Shown in pieces: positions 8,517-17,497 of a DNA stretch of 64,000 bases (position 1 is the stretch's first letter; each line of letters begins with the position of its first letter). Both the position numbers and the translations under genes were made by a program. The notes below the pieces were generated by a model. That model saw only the letters and a program-made list of their open reading frames with translations, had not been told where the DNA came from and made no database searches. The stretch comes from Shimia_B sp039815465 (GTDB lineage: Bacteria; Pseudomonadota; Alphaproteobacteria; Rhodobacterales; Rhodobacteraceae), in contig JBCBZG010000020.1 of the NCBI GenBank assembly GCA_039815465.1, forward strand, positions 22,152-86,151, written 5' to 3'.

Positions 8517-9815
8517 ATGACTGACCTGACCCCCCGTGAGATTGTCTCCGAACTCGACCGGTTCATCATTGGCCAACAAGACGCGAAGCGCGCCGTGGCG
8601 GTGGCCTTGCGTAACCGCTGGCGGCGCAAACAGCTCGATGCGGAGATGCAGGCGGAGATCTACCCCAAGAACATCCTCATGATCGGACCCACGGGCGTCG
8701 GGAAAACCGAAATCAGTCGCAGGCTGGCTAAGCTCGCCAAGGCGCCATTCCTCAAGGTTGAAGCCACGAAGTTCACGGAGGTGGGTTACGTCGGTCGCGA
8801 TGTCGAACAGATCATCCGTGATCTGGTCGAAGCGGCCATCACCATGACGCGGGAGGCGATGCGCGACGACGTCAAGGCCCGCGCCCATGCCGCCGCAGAG
8901 GATCGTGTGATCGAGGCCATCGCAGGCGAAGGGGCCCGAGAGCAGACGCGCGACATGTTCCGGCGCAAGCTAAAGTCCGGCGAGCTCGACAACCAAAAGA
9001 TCACGCTCGAACTTGCTGACACCTCAAATCCTATGGGATTTGAGATCCCCGGTCAGCCTGGGGGCGGTCAGATGATGAATCTGGGGGAACTCTTTGGCAA
9101 AGCCATGCAGCGCACAGTGCGCAAGGAGATGACCGTCGCAGAAAGCTACGAGATCCTCATTGGGGAGGAAGCAGACAAGCTGCTCGACGACGAAACGGTG
9201 CGTGTGGCCGCCATCGAAGCGGTGGAGCAGAATGGGATCGTCTTTCTCGACGAAATCGACAAGGTCGCCGCCAAGACCGAAGGTCGAGGCGGGGAGGTCA
9301 GCCGCGAGGGCGTGCAGCGGGACTTGCTGCCGCTTATCGAGGGCACGACCGTGTCCACCAAGCATGGGCCGGTCAAGACGGACCACATCCTGTTTATTGC
9401 GTCGGGCGCGTTTCACGTTGCCAAGCCATCGGACCTTTTACCCGAACTTCAAGGGCGCTTGCCCATCCGAGTGGAGCTACGCGCCCTGACCGAGGCTGAC
9501 TTTGTGCGCATCCTGACGGAGACGGATAATGCTCTCACCCGGCAGTATTCGGCTCTGATGGGGACCGAAGAGGTGACTGTGACCTTTACCGATGCAGGCA
9601 TTGCCGCGCTCGCCAAGGTCGCCGCGGACGTCAATGAACATGTCGAAAACATCGGCGCGCGCAGGCTCTACACCGTAATGGAGCGTGTGTTCGAAGAGCT
9701 GAGCTTTGCGGCCCCGGACCGGTCGGGCACCGAGATCACGGTCGATGAAGCCTTTGTCGCTGACAATCTTGGCGAGCTCACGCGCAGCATGGATGTCAGC
9801 CGCTACATGCTCTGA
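8517..9815 (+). CDS. hslU: HslU ATPase subunit of the HslUV protease
   Basis: 432 residues. AAA+ unfoldase that feeds substrates to HslV. Walker A 'GPTGVGKT' is at residues 57-64, Walker B 'IVFLDEIDK' near residue 242, sensor/Arg-finger region 'LLPELQGRLPIRVEL', and the C-terminal tail ends 'DVSRYML', which in this family inserts into HslV. The ATG follows GGAAGGAA by a short spacer. Intact and of normal length. Confidence 0.96.
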   Translation: MTDLTPREIVSELDRFIIGQQDAKRAVAVALRNRWRRKQLDAEMQAEIYPKNILMIGPTGVGKTEISRRLAKLAKAPFLKVEATKFTEVGYVGRDVEQIIRDLVEAAITMTREAMRDDVKARAHAAAEDRVIEAIAGEGAREQTRDMFRRKLKSGELDNQKITLELADTSNPMGFEIPGQPGGGQMMNLGELFGKAMQRTVRKEMTVAESYEILIGEEADKLLDDETVRVAAIEAVEQNGIVFLDEIDKVAAKTEGRGGEVSREGVQRDLLPLIEGTTVSTKHGPVKTDHILFIASGAFHVAKPSDLLPELQGRLPIRVELRALTEADFVRILTETDNALTRQYSALMGTEEVTVTFTDAGIAALAKVAADVNEHVENIGARRLYTVMERVFEELSFAAPDRSGTEITVDEAFVADNLGELTRSMDVSRYML

Positions 9816-9853
9816 CGCTTTCCATGGCCTGCGCGTTCGCCTAAGCGCGGGGT

Positions 9854-11071
9854 ATGATCCGCTTTATCCGTGAAAACCTAGCCTTTTTGGCCGCGGGGTT
9901 CCTGCTGACGTTTTCGTCGTCTTGGGGGCAGAGCTATTTTATCGCGCTCTTCGCGGGGCAGATCATGGCGGAGGTTGGTTTGACGGACGCGCAGTGGGGG
10001 CTTGTTTACATGGCCGCCACGATGACCTCGGCACTTGCTATGATCTGGGCGGGGACGCTGACGGATGTCTTTCGCGTGCGGGCTTTGCTGTTGATTGTGC
10101 TGCCCGGGTTGGCGTTGGCGTGCTTGGGGATGGCTGCGAATGACGGGGTCATGGGGCTCTTGATCGTGATCTTTATGCTGCGCTTTTTTGGGCAGGGCAT
10201 GACGAGCCAGATCGCCATCGTGGCTATGGCCCGCTGGTTTTCAGCTTCGCGGGGGAAGGCGCTGTCGATCGCCTCCATGGGGTTTTCTTTGGGCAACGCG
10301 GTGTTACCGTTTGTTTTTGTGTCCCTCTTGGCAGTGATCACGTGGCGGCAAAGCTGGGTTTTGGCGGCTGTGCTGTGCCTTGTGGCCGTTCCGGTTTTGC
10401 ACTGGTTGCTCAAACAGGAGCGCACGCCGCAGTCCGTCGCGCAGGAAAGTGTGTCCGTGGGCATGGGCGGGCGTCACTGGACGCGCGTGGATATGCTGCG
10501 GCACCCGCTGTTTTGGGTGGCGCTGCCCATGCTGTTAGCTCCGCCGGCGTGGGGAACAGCGCTCTTTTTCCAGCAGGTTCATTTTGTGGGGGTGAAAGGG
10601 TGGGAGCTGAGCGCCTACACAGCGCTTTTCCCCATTTTTATCGCTGTCCTGATCGCGACGACCTTTGCCTCCGGCGCGGTGATTGATCGGCGCGGGTCGA
10701 CGGTGATGATGTTTGCTTGGCCGATCCCTTGGGCGATTGGGTTTGCGATTATGGCTGCGGCGCCGAGCTTGGCCTGGGCTCTGGTGGGACTTGTTGCCTG
10801 CGGCGTGGGGCAGGGCATCCAGTCGAATGCGCCGACCTCATTCTTCTCCGAGTATTTCGGAACCCGGCACCTGGGCGCGATCAAGGCGGCGGCGACGGCG
10901 ATTATGGTTCTAGGGTCCGCGTTGGGTCCGGGGATCACAGGGATGCTTATCACTGCTGGGGTGGGGATCGAGACGCAGTTTGCCTGGATTAGTGTCTATT
11001 TTGTCGGGGCCGGGGCGATTTTGGCGACAGGGCTTTGGCGGTACCAGCGCGCGCTACCGGCGGCGGCGTAG
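9854..11071 (+). CDS. MFS transporter, substrate unknown
   Basis: 405 residues with about twelve hydrophobic segments and a loop after segment 2 of the major facilitator type ('GTLTDVFRVRALL'). It is an inner-membrane secondary carrier; nothing in the sequence fixes the substrate, though the overall pattern is of the NarK/OxlT-like or monocarboxylate-type groups. It follows hslU by 38 nt and its 3' end overlaps the convergent Smr gene by 18 nt. Confidence 0.8.
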   Translation: MIRFIRENLAFLAAGFLLTFSSSWGQSYFIALFAGQIMAEVGLTDAQWGLVYMAATMTSALAMIWAGTLTDVFRVRALLLIVLPGLALACLGMAANDGVMGLLIVIFMLRFFGQGMTSQIAIVAMARWFSASRGKALSIASMGFSLGNAVLPFVFVSLLAVITWRQSWVLAAVLCLVAVPVLHWLLKQERTPQSVAQESVSVGMGGRHWTRVDMLRHPLFWVALPMLLAPPAWGTALFFQQVHFVGVKGWELSAYTALFPIFIAVLIATTFASGAVIDRRGSTVMMFAWPIPWAIGFAIMAAAPSLAWALVGLVACGVGQGIQSNAPTSFFSEYFGTRHLGAIKAAATAIMVLGSALGPGITGMLITAGVGIETQFAWISVYFVGAGAILATGLWRYQRALPAAA

Positions 11072-11647
11072 ATAGACGTAAAGCGCGCCGTCGCCGCCGT
11101 GGCGAATATTGGCGGGTGTGGTTTCAAGGATCAGCGGCGCAACCGGGTTTTGACTGAGCCAAACGGGCACTTGCCGCCGCAAAATCCCCCGTTGGTAGGG
11201 TAGCGGGCCGGTTGGGCCTGGCCCTGTGCCCTTACCCGTGATCACCAGCACGAGCCGCCGGCCTTTGGTGTGACTGCGGAGGATGAAGTGGATGAGCTCG
11301 GAATGAGCCTGATCCACCGTCATACCATGCAGGTCGATCCGCGCCTCGGGATCGAGCTTGCCCCGTGATAGGCGGCGGTAGGCCTTTGCGTCCATTTTTG
11401 GCGCCGCAGGCCCCGCGCTTGGCGGGATGCGCGTGGCGGTCGGCGCTTTGGAGCCGATGCTGAATTCGGGGATGCGTGCAGCGGGAGCGTCGGCCTGGCT
11501 GGCAGGTGGCTCAGACGTTGTGGTCAGCGGCAGTTTTACGTCGAGGTCCAGCTGGGGAGGCTTGCGACCCGGAAAGATGGGCACAGTAGTGCGCGCAACT
11601 TGATCCCACAGGGCCTTTTCATCGTCGCGCAGGGTGCGTTTTTTCAT
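11054..11647 (-). CDS. Smr/MutS2-type domain protein
   Basis: 197 residues. The N-terminal half is low-complexity and Pro/Ala-rich. The C-terminal half is an Smr domain: 'IDLHGMTVDQAHSELIHFI' (LDLHG-type motif), 'LVLVITGKGTG' (TGKG motif) and a basic end 'YLRRRR'. Smr domains bind or cut nucleic acids; the role of stand-alone copies is not well fixed. In many alphaproteobacteria an mltA gene lies between this gene and the Tim44-like gene, but here only 43 nt separate them. Confidence 0.85.
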   Translation of the reverse strand: MKKRTLRDDEKALWDQVARTTVPIFPGRKPPQLDLDVKLPLTTTSEPPASQADAPAARIPEFSIGSKAPTATRIPPSAGPAAPKMDAKAYRRLSRGKLDPEARIDLHGMTVDQAHSELIHFILRSHTKGRRLVLVITGKGTGPGPTGPLPYQRGILRRQVPVWLSQNPVAPLILETTPANIRHGGDGALYVYLRRRR

Positions 11648-11690
11648 ACGCCCCCCGCTTATCCGTTAGGCCGACATTGCTGCCGCGCGC

Positions 11691-12356
11691 TTAGGCTTCG
11701 GTCGCGACGAGTGTCCAGTTTGGATCACCTGCACCCATGCTGCGTGCGAAGGTCCAAACATCCTTGGTCTTTTTGATCGGGCTCGATTCTTCTTCCATGA
11801 TGTTGCCATCACGGTCGCGGACGCTCGATGATAGCTCGCCTACGAAGCGCATGGTGATTTCGGCTTCGTTTGTATCCGAGTCAAATGCCGCGTCTTCGAC
11901 GGCGACTTCGCGCAGGCCAATAAATTCAGCCTCGATAGAGATCCCAGCGTCGCGGCGTGCCTCGATCCCGGCGGAGAAGGCCTCGTAGATGTCGGCGTCG
12001 ATGAAGTCGCGGATGTCGGACAGATCGCCCTGTTCGTAGGCCATCAAGATCATCTCGTAGGCTTGCCCGGCGCCTTGGATGAAGTCGCTGACGCTAAAGT
12101 CGCCCTCGATCCGCTTCATCGCGCTAAGCGCGTCGGCGGCATCGCTGCCCTCTTCGACGTGGTCGATGATGTCCCGGTCAGGGCCGCCTTCGATCACCTC
12201 GAAATCGCGCGCGGGCTGGGTGCGGCTGCCTGCGCTATCAGGGCGGCTGACATCCTGTTCGAACCCGTCGCGGGACCCGAGCACCGAGCGGAGGCGCAAG
12301 ATCAAAAAGACAGCGATCCCGGCAAGGACAAGCAGCTGGATCAGTGGTGAATTCAT
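11691..12356 (-). CDS. Tim44/TimA-like membrane-anchored protein
   Basis: 221 residues. One N-terminal membrane segment (about residues 5-23, 'LIQLLVLAGIAVFLILRL'), an acidic linker, then a Tim44-like domain with 'EGDFSVSDFIQGAGQAYEMILMA' and an NTF2-fold-like end. Bacterial Tim44-like proteins sit at the inner membrane and are thought to act as adaptors; the function here is not established. Divergent from fxsA. Confidence 0.82.
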   Translation of the reverse strand: MNSPLIQLLVLAGIAVFLILRLRSVLGSRDGFEQDVSRPDSAGSRTQPARDFEVIEGGPDRDIIDHVEEGSDAADALSAMKRIEGDFSVSDFIQGAGQAYEMILMAYEQGDLSDIRDFIDADIYEAFSAGIEARRDAGISIEAEFIGLREVAVEDAAFDSDTNEAEITMRFVGELSSSVRDRDGNIMEEESSPIKKTKDVWTFARSMGAGDPNWTLVATEA

Positions 12357-12481
12357 GTCGGACCTCTGGGGCGCTTTTGGGGACGTAGCAAAACGTGCGT
12401 CAGCGCCTTATGTAGGGGTGGCACCCCTTTAAGTCCACCGCAGGACCCAGCGAAATCCTGCGCGTGCGGAGAGAAATGACA

Positions 12482-12967
12482 ATGTGGCTCTTACTTGCCT
12501 TTATCTTGATCCCCCTGATTGAAATCGGGCTCTTTATCCAAGTTGGCGGCTGGATCGGGCTTTGGCCGACCTTAGCGATCGTGCTGCTGACGGCTGTATT
12601 GGGCACGATGCTTGTTCGGTCCCAAGGGGTGCGCGCCATGGCAGAGCTGCGCGGTTCGTTTCAAGAACTGCGCGATCCGCTGACGCCGCTGGCCCATGGC
12701 GCGATGATCCTCGTCTCTGCTGCGCTACTGTTGACGCCAGGGTTTTTCACGGACGCTGTGGGTTTTGCGCTGCTGGTGCCCGGGGTCCGGGTGCTTGTGC
12801 TGAAGGCCATTCTGGCGCGGGTGAATGTGCAGCGCTTTGAAATGGGCACGGGTCCTGGTGCCCGGCCGCGCCCGCGCGACGACATCATCGAAGGTGAGTT
12901 TACGGAGACGCCAAAACCAGGCCCAAAACCAGGCGAAGCCGGTGCCTCTGACTGGACGCGCCATTGA
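12482..12967 (+). CDS. fxsA: FxsA family membrane protein
   Basis: 161 residues. The family signature is visible: 'LIPLIEIGLFIQVGGWIGL', two to three membrane segments, 'GTMLVRSQG', and 'LLTPGFFTDAVGF'. In E. coli overproduction of FxsA relieves exclusion of phage T7 by the F plasmid; its normal role is unclear. I take ATG 12482 (MWLLLAF) because GGAGAG at 12468-12473 gives proper spacing; ATG 12476 and GTG 12464 lie too close or upstream of it. The C-terminus is Pro/Gly-rich and soluble. Confidence 0.87.
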   Translation: MWLLLAFILIPLIEIGLFIQVGGWIGLWPTLAIVLLTAVLGTMLVRSQGVRAMAELRGSFQELRDPLTPLAHGAMILVSAALLLTPGFFTDAVGFALLVPGVRVLVLKAILARVNVQRFEMGTGPGARPRPRDDIIEGEFTETPKPGPKPGEAGASDWTRH

Positions 12968-13009
12968 AGCCTTGCTACGCACGCTTCGATAGACATCAGA
13001 GGAATTTCC

Positions 13010-13534
13010 ATGGCCGATAACGATACCGTGCCCGAAGCCGCACCAACCGCACCTGCAGAGGCCCCACAGCAACCGAAACTGAACATGCGTGTGGTCGCGC
13101 AATATGTTCGCGACCTGTCGTTCGAGAACGTCCTGGCCCAAAAGGGCGCGAGCGCTGATGGACAGCCGGATGTGTCGGTTCAGGTCAGCCTCGACGCGCG
13201 CAAGCGTGGTGGTGACAACCAGTACGAGGTCATCACAAAACTCACCGTGAATTCCAAAGCCAAAGAGAGCGGCGATGCGCTGTTCGTGCTAGAGCTGGAC
13301 TATGCGGGCATCTTTGTCGTGGAAGGCGTGCCGCAGGAGCAGCTGCACCCGTTCCTGTTGATCGAATGCCCGCGGATGTTATTCCCATTCATTCGCCGTG
13401 TTGTCAGCGATGTCACCCGTGACGGCGGCTTCCCACCGCTTAACCTGGAGAATATCGACTTTGTGGGTCTCTACCGTACCGAGCTTCAGCGTCGGGCAGA
13501 GGCACAGAAAGAAGAAGCTGGAAAGCCAAACTAG
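13010..13534 (+). CDS. secB: Protein-export chaperone SecB
   Basis: 174 residues. Cytosolic tetrameric chaperone that keeps preproteins unfolded and delivers them to SecA. The core is 'VVAQYVRDLSFENV', 'YAGIFVVEGVPQEQLHPFLLIECPRMLFPFIRRVVSDVTRDGGFPP' split over residues 95-145, a highly conserved stretch. An acidic, Ala/Pro-rich N-terminal extension of about 25 residues precedes it, common in this group. Convergent with dnaQ, overlapping by 4 nt. Confidence 0.95.
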   Translation: MADNDTVPEAAPTAPAEAPQQPKLNMRVVAQYVRDLSFENVLAQKGASADGQPDVSVQVSLDARKRGGDNQYEVITKLTVNSKAKESGDALFVLELDYAGIFVVEGVPQEQLHPFLLIECPRMLFPFIRRVVSDVTRDGGFPPLNLENIDFVGLYRTELQRRAEAQKEEAGKPN

Positions 13535-14217
13535 GCTTTGTGCCAGAGCGCTTTGTCGCCCAGCGCGGCGACGAAGCGCTGATGCGCCTCCTGCTCCGCC
13601 TCAGACAGGCGGGTGGGCAGGGGCGTAGGTCGGGCGGAAGGTTTCCAGGCGCTTTCTGCCGCGCCGCCGGCGCCCGACCCGCTTGACGCGAGGACGAGGT
13701 CAGGTTGGCGCCCGCCGATCAGCTCCAAATACACTTCTGCCAGAATTTCACTGTCGAGCAATGCGCCGTGGAGCGTACGGGCGGAGTTGTCGATGTTGAA
13801 CCGTCGGCAGAGCGCATCTAGCGATGCGGGCGAACCAGGGAAGCGTTTACGCGCAATGGCTAAGGTATCGATGGCTTGATCATTGGGGAGCGCCGGACGG
13901 TTGAGCCAGCCAAGCTCCGCATTGATGAACTTCATGTCGAACGCCGCGTTGTGGATGACGAGCTTTGCGTCCGCGATGAAGGTGACGAAATCCGCTACGA
14001 TGTCGGCAAAGACCGGTTTATCGCGCAGGAAATCATCGCCTAAGCCATGCACCTCGAACGCTTCGGCGGCCATGGCGCGCTCCGGGTTGATGTACTGGTG
14101 ATAGGTGCGGCCTGTGGGGACGTGGTTCCACAGCTCAACCGCGCCGATCTCCACGATCCGGTCGCCTTGGAACGGGTCTAGGCCCGTGGTTTCCGTGTCG
14201 AGCACAATCTCACGCAT
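13531..14217 (-). CDS. dnaQ: DNA polymerase III epsilon subunit (3'-5' proofreading)
   Basis: 228 residues. DEDDh exonuclease: motif I 'VLDTETTGLDP' at residues 5-15, motif II 'VIHNAAFDMKFIN', motif III 'HGALLDSEILAEVYLEL'. It proofreads for the replicative polymerase. The C-terminal tail beyond the exonuclease domain would contact the alpha subunit. It overlaps coaE by 8 nt, forming the aroE-coaE-dnaQ minus-strand run. Confidence 0.95.
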   Translation of the reverse strand: MREIVLDTETTGLDPFQGDRIVEIGAVELWNHVPTGRTYHQYINPERAMAAEAFEVHGLGDDFLRDKPVFADIVADFVTFIADAKLVIHNAAFDMKFINAELGWLNRPALPNDQAIDTLAIARKRFPGSPASLDALCRRFNIDNSARTLHGALLDSEILAEVYLELIGGRQPDLVLASSGSGAGGAAESAWKPSARPTPLPTRLSEAEQEAHQRFVAALGDKALWHKA

Positions 14218-14803
14218 GGGTGGATCCTTTGAGCAAGTCGGCGAGGATGCGTTTCACGTCGGCAGTGGCGGTGTTCATCGTGGTGGAGTCGATGATGTAA
14301 TCCGCGCGTGCGCGTTTTTCGGCATCCGACATTTGTTTGGCGGTGATCATCTTAAGCGTTTCTTCTGTCATACCGGGGCGGGCGAGGACACGGTCGCGCT
14401 GGACCTCGGGAAAGGTGGAGACGACAGCCACGGCGGTGAGCGCCGCTTGTGCATTTGTTTCGTAAAGGAGCGGGATTTCAAAGACTAGACAGGGATCGGA
14501 GTGTTGCGCGATGAACGCCGCACGGTCTGCGGCTACGAGCGGGTGGATGGCTGTTTCGATGTCCTTGAGCAGGGTGGGTTCCTCGGCGATCAGGTCGCGA
14601 AGGGCGGATCGATCCACACCCGCGTCGGTCACAGCTGTCGGCGCTAGGACGCGTATGCGATCCGTGCCCGGCGCGGCGGGGCCGTATAGGCGGTGCACAC
14701 ACGCATCTGCGTCCCAGACCGGACAGCCCTCTGCCTGGAACAGACGCGCGGCGGTGCTTTTGCCCATGCCGATGGAGCCAGTGAGGCCGAGGAGCACGGT
14801 CAT
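14210..14803 (-). CDS. coaE: Dephospho-CoA kinase
   Basis: 197 residues. Last step of coenzyme A synthesis: phosphorylation of dephospho-CoA at the ribose 3'-hydroxyl. P-loop 'GLTGSIGMGKST' is at residues 6-17, then 'VWDADACVHRLYGP' and 'FEIPLLYET'. Overlaps aroE by 4 nt. Confidence 0.95.
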   Translation of the reverse strand: MTVLLGLTGSIGMGKSTAARLFQAEGCPVWDADACVHRLYGPAAPGTDRIRVLAPTAVTDAGVDRSALRDLIAEEPTLLKDIETAIHPLVAADRAAFIAQHSDPCLVFEIPLLYETNAQAALTAVAVVSTFPEVQRDRVLARPGMTEETLKMITAKQMSDAEKRARADYIIDSTTMNTATADVKRILADLLKGSTHA

Positions 14804-15630
14804 GACAAGACAGCCATGCGCGTCTTATCGTTGACCTCGGGTCGGATGCCAAACCAACGCTCGAACCCCGGAACGGCTTGATGCAACAGCATGCCTAAGC
14901 CATCGACGGTGACGCAACCTGCCTCCCGCGCGGTATCGAGAAGTTTGGTTTGCAGCGGGACATAAACCAAATCGCAGACGACATCGCCCCGTGCGAGCCC
15001 ATCGAGCGGCACGCGAAGTTCTGCCTGGCCGATCATGCCCAAGGCCGTGGTGTTGATAATGGTGGTCGCGTCCTCGATAGCGTCGCCCGCTTCCACCCAG
15101 TCGACGATTGTGACCTTTTTCCCAAAATCCTCTCGCAGGGTTTCCGCCTTGGATCTGGTACGATTTGTTAGCAGCACTTCGGGACAACCGGTTTCGATCA
15201 AACTGGCCACAACAGCGCGGGCCGCACCGCCGGCACCGAGCACAGCGGCAGGCCCGGCTGTGGGCTGCCAGCCCGGCGCCCCGGCGCGTAGGTTGGCGAT
15301 AAAACCGTAGCCATCGGTATTGTCGGCATGGATCAACCCATCGCGGCGAAAGATCAGGGTGTTGGCTGCACCTGCCATAATGGCACGGTCCGTACACTTG
15401 TCCGCGATTTTGAGCGCGGCGAGTTTATGGGGTAGCGTTACATTGAGTCCCACAAACCCGGCTTTCGGCAGAGCTCGGACGACGGTTTCAAAATCTGCTT
15501 GAGCGACATGAAGCGGCACGTAATGCCCAGCAACGCCGTAGGTGGAGAGCCAGTGCCGAAAAAGGATCGGAGATTTCGAGTGCCCGATTGGGTCACCCAC
15601 AACACCAGCTAAGGGTATGGAGCTGGCCAT
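14800..15630 (-). CDS. aroE: Shikimate dehydrogenase
   Basis: 276 residues. NADPH-dependent reduction of 3-dehydroshikimate in aromatic amino acid synthesis. The substrate-binding 'GDPIGHSKSP' (residues 12-21), catalytic Lys in 'VTLPHKLAA', and nucleotide-binding 'LGAGGAARAVV' are all present. GGAGGTTCCC precedes the ATG. It is the first gene of the minus-strand run leading away from the candidate origin; ppsR and maf, which often sit upstream in this class, are absent here. Confidence 0.95.
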   Translation of the reverse strand: MASSIPLAGVVGDPIGHSKSPILFRHWLSTYGVAGHYVPLHVAQADFETVVRALPKAGFVGLNVTLPHKLAALKIADKCTDRAIMAGAANTLIFRRDGLIHADNTDGYGFIANLRAGAPGWQPTAGPAAVLGAGGAARAVVASLIETGCPEVLLTNRTRSKAETLREDFGKKVTIVDWVEAGDAIEDATTIINTTALGMIGQAELRVPLDGLARGDVVCDLVYVPLQTKLLDTAREAGCVTVDGLGMLLHQAVPGFERWFGIRPEVNDKTRMAVLS

Positions 15631-16209
15631 GGGAACCTCCTTCTTCGGGTCATCAAACGCACGTGCTGGCGCGTTGCGCGCAAGCTCCGCGGGAGTTTAT
15701 TTTCTAGAGCGTCAGATACAATAGCGATCCATGGATGTGCGTAACCTTGTAGACAACCAGGTCTGTGATCTGCGGAGAGCGTGGGAGAGAGTTGTCGGTT
15801 GGCCGCTATTCTGCGCCTTGGGGAGAACCGTGGGGGATTGCGTGGAGTTTGGTTGGCACTTTTACCGGTGTGGACAGGGATAAGTTCGGATGTGGATAGT
15901 TTGGATCTAGATGGGGTTTTGCCCGGAGGCTTGGCTGAATCTCTGAAATTATACATCTATTTCAGTTAGTTATATTGTCTTCCCGTAGCACGATGTTGTG
16001 CCCAATGTGCACAAATCACTGGATAAATGCCTTATCCTCAGAAATGTCTGGTCCATCATAATCATCAATCTTTTCTTTACCTTTATATATAGGGTAAGGA
16101 CCTACAGCCTTGGAACATTGACTCACTGTGATGTTCGAGGTAGCCACGCGTTGCTTCGTCCGAAGCGTGACCAACTCCCGAACACGATATATTTGCGTCA
16201 GGACTTTCC
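15631..16209. other. oriC: Candidate chromosomal replication origin (aroE-rho gap)
   Basis: 579 bp without a credible gene between divergent aroE and rho. Words close to the DnaA box TGTGGATAA/TTATCCACA are at 15891-15899 (8 of 9), 16032-16040 (8 of 9), and 7-of-9 matches at 15748-15756, 15869-15877, 16006-16014 and 16018-16026. A markedly AT-rich stretch (15943-15985) includes an inverted repeat CTGAAAT/ATTTCAG and could unwind. GANTC methylation sites occur at about 15937 and 16120. In Caulobacter the origin lies between hemE and the ppsR-maf-aroE run, with rho on the other side, so the position fits. The aroE and rho promoters must also be here. The origin call is inference. Confidence 0.5.
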
Positions 16210-17481
16210 ATGACATCAGAACGCCTCAACTTGGCTGATCTTAAAGCCCGTAGTCCAAAAGACCTTTTGGCTATGGCTGAAGAGCTGGAGATCGAGAACG
16301 CATCGACGATGCGGAAGGGCGACATGATGTTCGCCATTCTCAAGGAGCGCGCTGAGGACGGGTGGGAAATTTCCGGCGATGGCGTGCTAGAGGTTTTGCA
16401 GGACGGGTTCGGATTTTTGCGAAGCCCGGAGGCGAACTACCTTCCCGGTCCGGACGACATTTATGTCTCCCCCGATATGATCCGTCAGTTTTCGCTGCGG
16501 ACGGGAGATACGATTGAGGGCGTGATTAAGGCCCCGGGGGAGAATGAGCGGTACTTTGGCATGACCAAGGTGACGCGCATCAACTTTGAGGACCCGGAGC
16601 GCGCGCGGCACAAGATCAACTTTGACAACCTGACGCCGCTTTATCCCGACGAGCGCCTGACGATGGAGCTGGAAGACCCGACGACCAAAGATCGGTCAGC
16701 GCGGATCATCGACCTCGTTGCGCCGATTGGTAAAGGGCAGCGGTCGCTGATCGTGGCGCCGCCGCGGACAGGTAAGACGGTCCTGTTGCAGAATATCGCG
16801 ACGTCGATCGAAAAGAACCATCCAGAGTGCTATTTGATTGTGCTGCTCATCGATGAACGGCCGGAAGAAGTCACGGATATGCAACGCTCCGTTCAGGGGG
16901 AGGTGATTTCATCGACCTTTGACGAACCTGCGACGCGGCACGTTGCCGTGTCGGAGATGGTGATTGAGAAAGCGAAGCGCCTGGTTGAGCACAAGCGGGA
17001 CGTTGTCATCCTGCTCGATTCCATCACGCGTTTGGGTCGTGCGTTCAACACGGTGGTGCCGTCCTCGGGCAAGGTTCTGACCGGCGGTGTGGATGCGAAC
17101 GCCCTGCAGCGGCCTAAGCGGTTCTTTGGTGCCGCGCGGAATATTGAAGAGGGTGGGTCGCTGACGATCATTGCGACGGCGCTGATCGATACGGGCAGCC
17201 GGATGGACGAGGTGATCTTTGAAGAATTCAAAGGCACCGGTAACTCTGAAATCGTGCTGGACCGTAAGGTGGCAGACAAGCGTGTCTTCCCCGCGATGGA
17301 CATTCTCAAATCCGGGACGCGGAAAGAGGATCTGTTGGTCGATAAGGTGGACCTGCAGAAGACGTATGTCCTGCGCCGTATCCTGAACCCGATGGGGACG
17401 ACGGATGCGATTGAGTTCCTGATTTCAAAGCTCAAACAGACGAAGACAAATTCCGACTTTTTCGATTCCATGAATACCTAG
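16210..17481 (+). CDS. rho: Transcription termination factor Rho
   Basis: 423 residues. Hexameric RNA helicase that ends transcription. N-terminal 'NLADLKARSPKDLL' Rho-N domain, the RNA-binding cold-shock-like domain with 'GFGFLRSPEANYLPGPDDIYVSPD', P-loop 'APPRTGKT' at residues 183-190, and the later 'GGVDANALQRPKRFFGAARNIE' Q/R-loop region in short pieces. Start ATG 16210 has AGGA five bases upstream. First gene of the rightward run from the candidate origin; hemE and hemJ, often upstream in relatives, are not here. Confidence 0.97.
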   Translation: MTSERLNLADLKARSPKDLLAMAEELEIENASTMRKGDMMFAILKERAEDGWEISGDGVLEVLQDGFGFLRSPEANYLPGPDDIYVSPDMIRQFSLRTGDTIEGVIKAPGENERYFGMTKVTRINFEDPERARHKINFDNLTPLYPDERLTMELEDPTTKDRSARIIDLVAPIGKGQRSLIVAPPRTGKTVLLQNIATSIEKNHPECYLIVLLIDERPEEVTDMQRSVQGEVISSTFDEPATRHVAVSEMVIEKAKRLVEHKRDVVILLDSITRLGRAFNTVVPSSGKVLTGGVDANALQRPKRFFGAARNIEEGGSLTIIATALIDTGSRMDEVIFEEFKGTGNSEIVLDRKVADKRVFPAMDILKSGTRKEDLLVDKVDLQKTYVLRRILNPMGTTDAIEFLISKLKQTKTNSDFFDSMNT

Positions 17482-17497
17482 ACTTATGGGCACGGCT

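Noticed and set aside
15781..15969. 62-codon plus-strand frame in the aroE-rho gap
   Set aside because: No ribosome site, no recognisable features, and it overlaps the DnaA-box-like words and the AT-rich stretch.
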